Source of the DNA: an uncultured Alphaproteobacteria bacterium
GTDB lineage: Bacteria > Pseudomonadota > Alphaproteobacteria > CALKHQ01
Assembly: GCA_937988735.1 (NCBI GenBank)
Contig: CALKHQ010000252.1
Location: 1-8,246, forward strand
Length of the DNA stretch: 8,246 nucleotides
Direction: 5' to 3'
Shown here: in pieces, positions 5,562 to 8,246 of the stretch
Numbering within the stretch: position 1 is the stretch's first letter
How the letters are laid out: each line of letters opens with the position of its first letter
Notes under the pieces: model-generated
Database searches by the model: none
What the model saw: only the letters and a program-made list of their open reading frames with translations
Told to the model about the DNA's origin: nothing
Made by a program: the position numbers and the translations under genes

Positions 5562-6557
5562 ATGACCACGGGGAACAGCATCAGGCTCGGCTTCGTCGGC
5601 GACCTGATGCTGGCCCGGGAGCTGAACTTCGTTCTCGACGAACACCCCCCCGAATGGGTCTGGGGCGACATGCTGCCGGAGATGACGGCGTGCGACGCGG
5701 TGATCGGGAACCTGGAATGCCCGATCACCGAGCACCCGCGGCGCTGGCGCCTCGGTCTCACCAAGGCCTTCCACTTCCGCGCCCGGCCGCGGGCGGTGGA
5801 CTGCCTGCGCGCCGGCAACGTCCGCGCGGTGAACCTCGCCAACAACCACATGCTCGACCACGGCGTCCCGGGGCTGATGGACACGCTGCGGTTCCTCGGC
5901 GCAGGCGGGATCGCCCACTGCGGTGCCGGCGCGGACATCGAGGCGGCGTCGCAGCCGGCGGTGTTCGCCGCAGGCGGCGTGCGGGTCGGAATGCTGGGCC
6001 TGACCGACAACGTGCCGGAGTTCGGTGCGAAGGCGAACCGGCCGGGCACCTACATGCGCCGCATCGGCCCGGACCGGCCCTTGGTGGCGGAGCTCACCGC
6101 CCGGATCGACCGGATGCGGGCGGACGGGGTCGGGCTGGTGATCCTGAGCCTGCACTGGGGGCCGAACTTCCGGGTGCATCCGCCGGAGCGGTTCCGGGCG
6201 TTCGCCCGGACCATGATCGAACGCGGGGTGGACATCGTTCATGGCCATTCCGCCCACATCACTCAGGCGGTGGAGGTCTACCGCGACCGGCTGATCCTTT
6301 ACGACACCGGCGACTTCATCTCCGACTACTGGCGGTTCCCCGGCCACCGGAACCTGTGGTCGTTCTTCTTCCGGGTCGCCGTCGAGGGAGGCCGGCCAGC
6401 CGGCCTGGAGATGACGCCGGTGGAGCTGCACGCGGGCTCGGTGCGGCAGGCGCACGGCGAGGTGGCCGACGGGATCATCGAGCGCATGCTCCGCCTCTGC
6501 CGTCGCACCGGCACCGACCTCGTCCGCGACCACCGGCGGCTCCGGCTCGCGTTCTGA
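5562..6557 (+). CDS. CapA-family (poly-gamma-glutamate capsule type) metallophosphoesterase-like protein
   Basis: This 331-residue protein carries the full set of CapA/PGA_cap motifs in order: GD at 13-14, GNLE at 49-52, NNHxxDxG at 94-101, HWG at 198-200, GHSAH at 228-232 and YDTGDF at 247-252. These residues form a calcineurin-like two-metal site. The family is named for Bacillus CapA, needed for poly-gamma-glutamate capsule, but most proteobacterial members stand alone with unknown substrates. No ligase CapB or membrane partner CapC is adjacent, so a capsule role is not supported here. There is no signal peptide or lipobox, so a cytoplasmic location is likely, unlike membrane-anchored CapA. 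It follows the small membrane protein by 19 bases and ends four bases from the convergent LysE-type gene. The ATG at 5562 has only a weak GG-rich ribosome site. Confidence 0.9.
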   Translation: MTTGNSIRLGFVGDLMLARELNFVLDEHPPEWVWGDMLPEMTACDAVIGNLECPITEHPRRWRLGLTKAFHFRARPRAVDCLRAGNVRAVNLANNHMLDHGVPGLMDTLRFLGAGGIAHCGAGADIEAASQPAVFAAGGVRVGMLGLTDNVPEFGAKANRPGTYMRRIGPDRPLVAELTARIDRMRADGVGLVILSLHWGPNFRVHPPERFRAFARTMIERGVDIVHGHSAHITQAVEVYRDRLILYDTGDFISDYWRFPGHRNLWSFFFRVAVEGGRPAGLEMTPVELHAGSVRQAHGEVADGIIERMLRLCRRTGTDLVRDHRRLRLAF

Positions 6558-6561
6558 CCTC

Positions 6562-7155
6562 TCACAGCATCAGCACGGCGGCGACCGACAACAGCAGGGC
6601 AGCGGCGAAGGCGATGTTGATCGCCCGGTTCGCGCGGGGCTGACGGAACAGCCGGGTGAGGGCAGCGCCGGCGAACAGCCATGCGAAGTTCACCCCGACC
6701 AGGATGACCGTGATCACCGCCGTCTTGAGCGCCGCGTCAAGCACGACGGTGCCCTCGGCAAGGACAAAGCCCGAATAGAGCGCCGCCATGGCGGCGTAGG
6801 CCTTCGGATTGACCAGCGACAGGGCCACGCCCGCGCCGAACCGGGGCGGCCGGCCGCTTGCCCTGTCATCGGACAGCGGCGGTGCGGTCGCGATCTTCCA
6901 CGCGAGGTAGACGAAGTAGGCGGCGGCGAGGACGGTGATGACGATCCGGGCGCCGGGCACCGCGAGCAACAGGCCGATCAGCCCCGTCATCGTGAGCGCG
7001 ATGACGCCGAGCATGCCGGCCACGAGACCGGCGAGGTAGGGCAGGCCGCGGCGGGCGCCGAAGGCCGCGCCGGTGGCGGCGAGGCTGAGCGTGTTCGGCC
7101 CCGGGCTGCCAGCGAGCGCAAGGGCGGCGAGCACGAAGGCCGGCAGCGCGTCCAC
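6562..7155 (-). CDS. LysE/RhtB-family amino-acid exporter
   Basis: This 197-residue inner-membrane protein has about six hydrophobic segments and the signature GSPGPN at residues 16-21, followed by the glycine-rich GARRGLPYLAGLVAGM and, mid-protein, ALSLVNPKAYAA. These are standard for LysE/RhtB exporters, which expel amino acids or related metabolites. The length is slightly below the usual 200-210. The start is GTG at 7155, with GGGGAGG close upstream (about three bases away). Such genes are commonly controlled by an adjacent divergent LysR-type regulator. Here a LysR remnant lies immediately upstream but in the same direction, 14 bases away, and has lost its DNA-binding half. The exported substrate is unknown. 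Confidence 0.9.
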   Translation of the reverse strand: MDALPAFVLAALALAGSPGPNTLSLAATGAAFGARRGLPYLAGLVAGMLGVIALTMTGLIGLLLAVPGARIVITVLAAAYFVYLAWKIATAPPLSDDRASGRPPRFGAGVALSLVNPKAYAAMAALYSGFVLAEGTVVLDAALKTAVITVILVGVNFAWLFAGAALTRLFRQPRANRAINIAFAAALLLSVAAVLML

Positions 7156-7169
7156 GGGCCTCCCCGACC

Positions 7170-7529
7170 TCAGCCGGCCGCCGGCATCGCCTGGCGCAGC
7201 TGCCCATGCAGCCAGACCAGGCCGTCGTCAGCCAGCGCCGCCCTGGGCACGATCGCCCGGATACGGAACCGGTCCTGGGCGAGGGGCATCGGGACGGTGG
7301 CGATGCCATACCGGGGCGCGTAGCGGTTGGCGAACCGGCGCGGGAGCGCGCCGATGAGGTCGGTTTCCGCCAGCGCCGCCAGCGCCAGCATGAAGTTCGG
7401 GACCACCGGGGCCATCCGGCGAGACAGGCCCTGCGCCTCCAGCACCTCATCCACATGGCCACGGGTGTCGCCGGTGGTGGAGACCAGCAGGTGCCGCTCG
7501 GTGCGCGAGAGGTCAATGTCGTTCAGCAT
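7170..7529 (-). pseudogene. LysR-type regulator remnant, C-terminal substrate-binding part only
   Basis: The 119 residues match the distal part of a LysR-type effector-binding domain: RHLLVSTTGDTRGHVDEVL (residues 12-30), GLSRRMAPVVPNF, then LAALAETDLIGALPRRFA. Full-length regulators have about 300 residues with an N-terminal winged helix-turn-helix, which is absent here. In frame upstream of the ATG at 7529 there are only five codons before a TGA, and no helix-turn-helix-like sequence appears in any minus-strand frame before the DUF924 gene begins. The gene has therefore lost roughly its first 180 residues and cannot bind DNA as a normal LysR protein. It could still be translated as a small effector-binding fragment, but the ATG has no good ribosome site, so a dead remnant is more likely. 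Confidence 0.8.
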
Positions 7530-7624
7530 GCAACTGAAATCATATCACTGGCTTCAGCAGGGCCGGAGGTCGATGTCTGCGGAGCGTCTCCGGGCGCAAT
7601 CATCCACGACGAGAGGCCGACATC

Positions 7625-8028
7625 ATGCGTCTTCACCCTGCAGTCCGAACCGTCGCGTTCGGTTCCGAGCCACCGGCGGGTGCAGAGGCCGCGGCCGTCG
7701 TTTCCTTCTGGCGCGCGGCGGCCCCGCGGCTGTGGTTCGCCAAGGACCCCACGTTCGACCGGACGTTCGGCGACCGGTTCCTCGCACTCCACGAGGCCGC
7801 CGTCGGCGGGCGGCTTGCATCGTGGCTGACGACAGCCGAAGGGGCGCTCGCGCTCGTCGTGCTGCTCGACCAGTTCCCGCCCAACGCCTTCCGGGCACCG
7901 CGCGGATGTACGCGACCGACGCCCAGGCCCGCGCGGCGGCGTCGGCCGCCAACGCCGCCGGACTCCACCGCGCAGTCGAACCCCCGATAGCGGGCGCGTC
8001 GCTGCCCGGCCACCGATCCGTAGCCTGA
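7625..8028 (+). pseudogene. DUF924 family gene, frameshifted and truncated
   Basis: From the ATG at 7625 the protein follows the DUF924 pattern: VVSFWRAAAPRLWFAKDPTF, FLALHEAAVGGRL, then ALALVVLLDQFPPNAFR. At about 7893-7895 the frame breaks. The expected continuation (GTARMYATDAQA) is found in the adjacent frame, as if one G were missing from a GGG run that should be GGGG. Staying in the first frame gives an Arg/Pro-rich tail ending at 7990. In the corrected frame the similarity lasts to about LHRAVEPP, then gives way to unrelated residues and a stop at 8026-8028. The total is about 134 codons, whereas family members have roughly 180-200 residues, so the C-terminal third is gone as well. DUF924 has no established biochemical function. 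The single-base break could be a sequencing error, but the lost C-terminus could not. Confidence 0.8.
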
Positions 8029-8084
8029 AACGTTGCGGTCTGTGTAGGGTGCCCGCTGGAACCGTCCAGGGAGGGGAGGAAACA

Positions 8085-8246
8085 ATGTCCGGACACGGCG
8101 CGCGTGCGGGGAGCAACGCGGACGAGCTGACCCAGCTCGCCCTTGACCACTGCATGTTCCCGCTTGCCGACATGGCGCAGGTGAAGCGCGACGGGCCTGC
8201 GATCTATGTCGGCGGCGAGGGCGCGGAGCTGGTCGAGGCCGGCGGG
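8085..8246 (+). CDS. Probable class III (PLP-dependent) aminotransferase, N-terminal part (partial)
   Basis: The first 54 codons are visible before the window ends. After a polar lead (MSGHGARAGSNADELTQ) comes DHCMFPLADMAQVKRDGP, then AIYVGGEGAELVEAGG. This resembles the N-terminus of class III aminotransferases, where an HxFxPxxD-like segment is followed by a short strand and GxGxxLxDxxG. The lysine that binds pyridoxal phosphate is beyond the window, so the reaction is not shown. The ATG at 8085 has a strong ribosome site, with GGAGG about five bases upstream. It is preceded by the decayed DUF924 gene and probably has its own promoter in 8029-8075, though none was clear. Confidence 0.6.
   Translation, partial: MSGHGARAGSNADELTQLALDHCMFPLADMAQVKRDGPAIYVGGEGAELVEAGG

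Noticed and set aside
4919..6049. A much longer reading frame upstream of the TrmO-like start
   Set aside because: It runs antisense through the membrane-protein and CapA-like genes. The recognisable family region begins near 4918, with a well-placed ribosome site.
5526..6533. A 335-codon minus-strand frame opposite the CapA-like gene
   Set aside because: It has no motif and an Arg/His/Pro/Val-rich shadow composition. The plus strand carries every CapA metal-site motif in order.

Overview
The window is GC-rich throughout, with strong G/C third-position bias. Its gene content suits an alphaproteobacterium: an AapQ/BztB-like long amino-acid permease, alphaproteobacterial-style HdeA-like proteins, and a match to the GGAAC-N17-CGTT promoter of the alphaproteobacterial general stress sigma factor EcfG. 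A Rhodospirillales-like source is plausible, but that is inference. I see no rRNA, tRNA, CRISPR array, transposase or phage gene.

Layout. (1) Bases 1-1371, plus strand: the C-terminus of a periplasmic amino-acid-binding protein overlaps a 400-residue amino-acid ABC permease. (2) Bases 1419-3346, minus strand: a periplasm/envelope stress block. Read 5' to 3', it holds two tandem HdeA-like small secreted proteins, a secreted Asp-zincin (M35-like) metallopeptidase and, after a 302-base gap, an entericidin-like lipoprotein with its own EcfG-type promoter. (3) Bases 3574-4404, plus: a TauE/SafE-family permease, divergent from the HdeA-like genes. (4) Bases 4412-4918, minus: a TrmO/TsaA-family tRNA methyltransferase. 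(5) Bases 5096-6557, plus: an unrecognised four-helix membrane protein followed 19 bases later by a CapA-family metallophosphoesterase-like protein. (6) Bases 6562-7155, minus: a LysE/RhtB exporter. (7) Bases 7170-8028: decayed material, namely the C-terminal part of a LysR regulator (minus) and a frameshifted, C-terminally truncated DUF924 gene (plus). (8) From 8085, plus: the first 54 codons of what looks like a class III aminotransferase, running off the window.

Most of these genes are ordinary transport and housekeeping functions. The part most worth attention is the minus-strand block at 1419-3346. The two HdeA-like proteins have cysteines at identical positions (34 and 81), with almost the same spacing as the disulfide of E. 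coli HdeA. They lie directly upstream of a secreted protease whose HExxH, Asp and Tyr residues match the Asp-zincin active-site spacing. A periplasmic chaperone-plus-protease unit is a reasonable hypothesis, but the sequence does not prove it. The second region of note is the pseudogene block at 7170-8028, which looks like the scar of a deletion.
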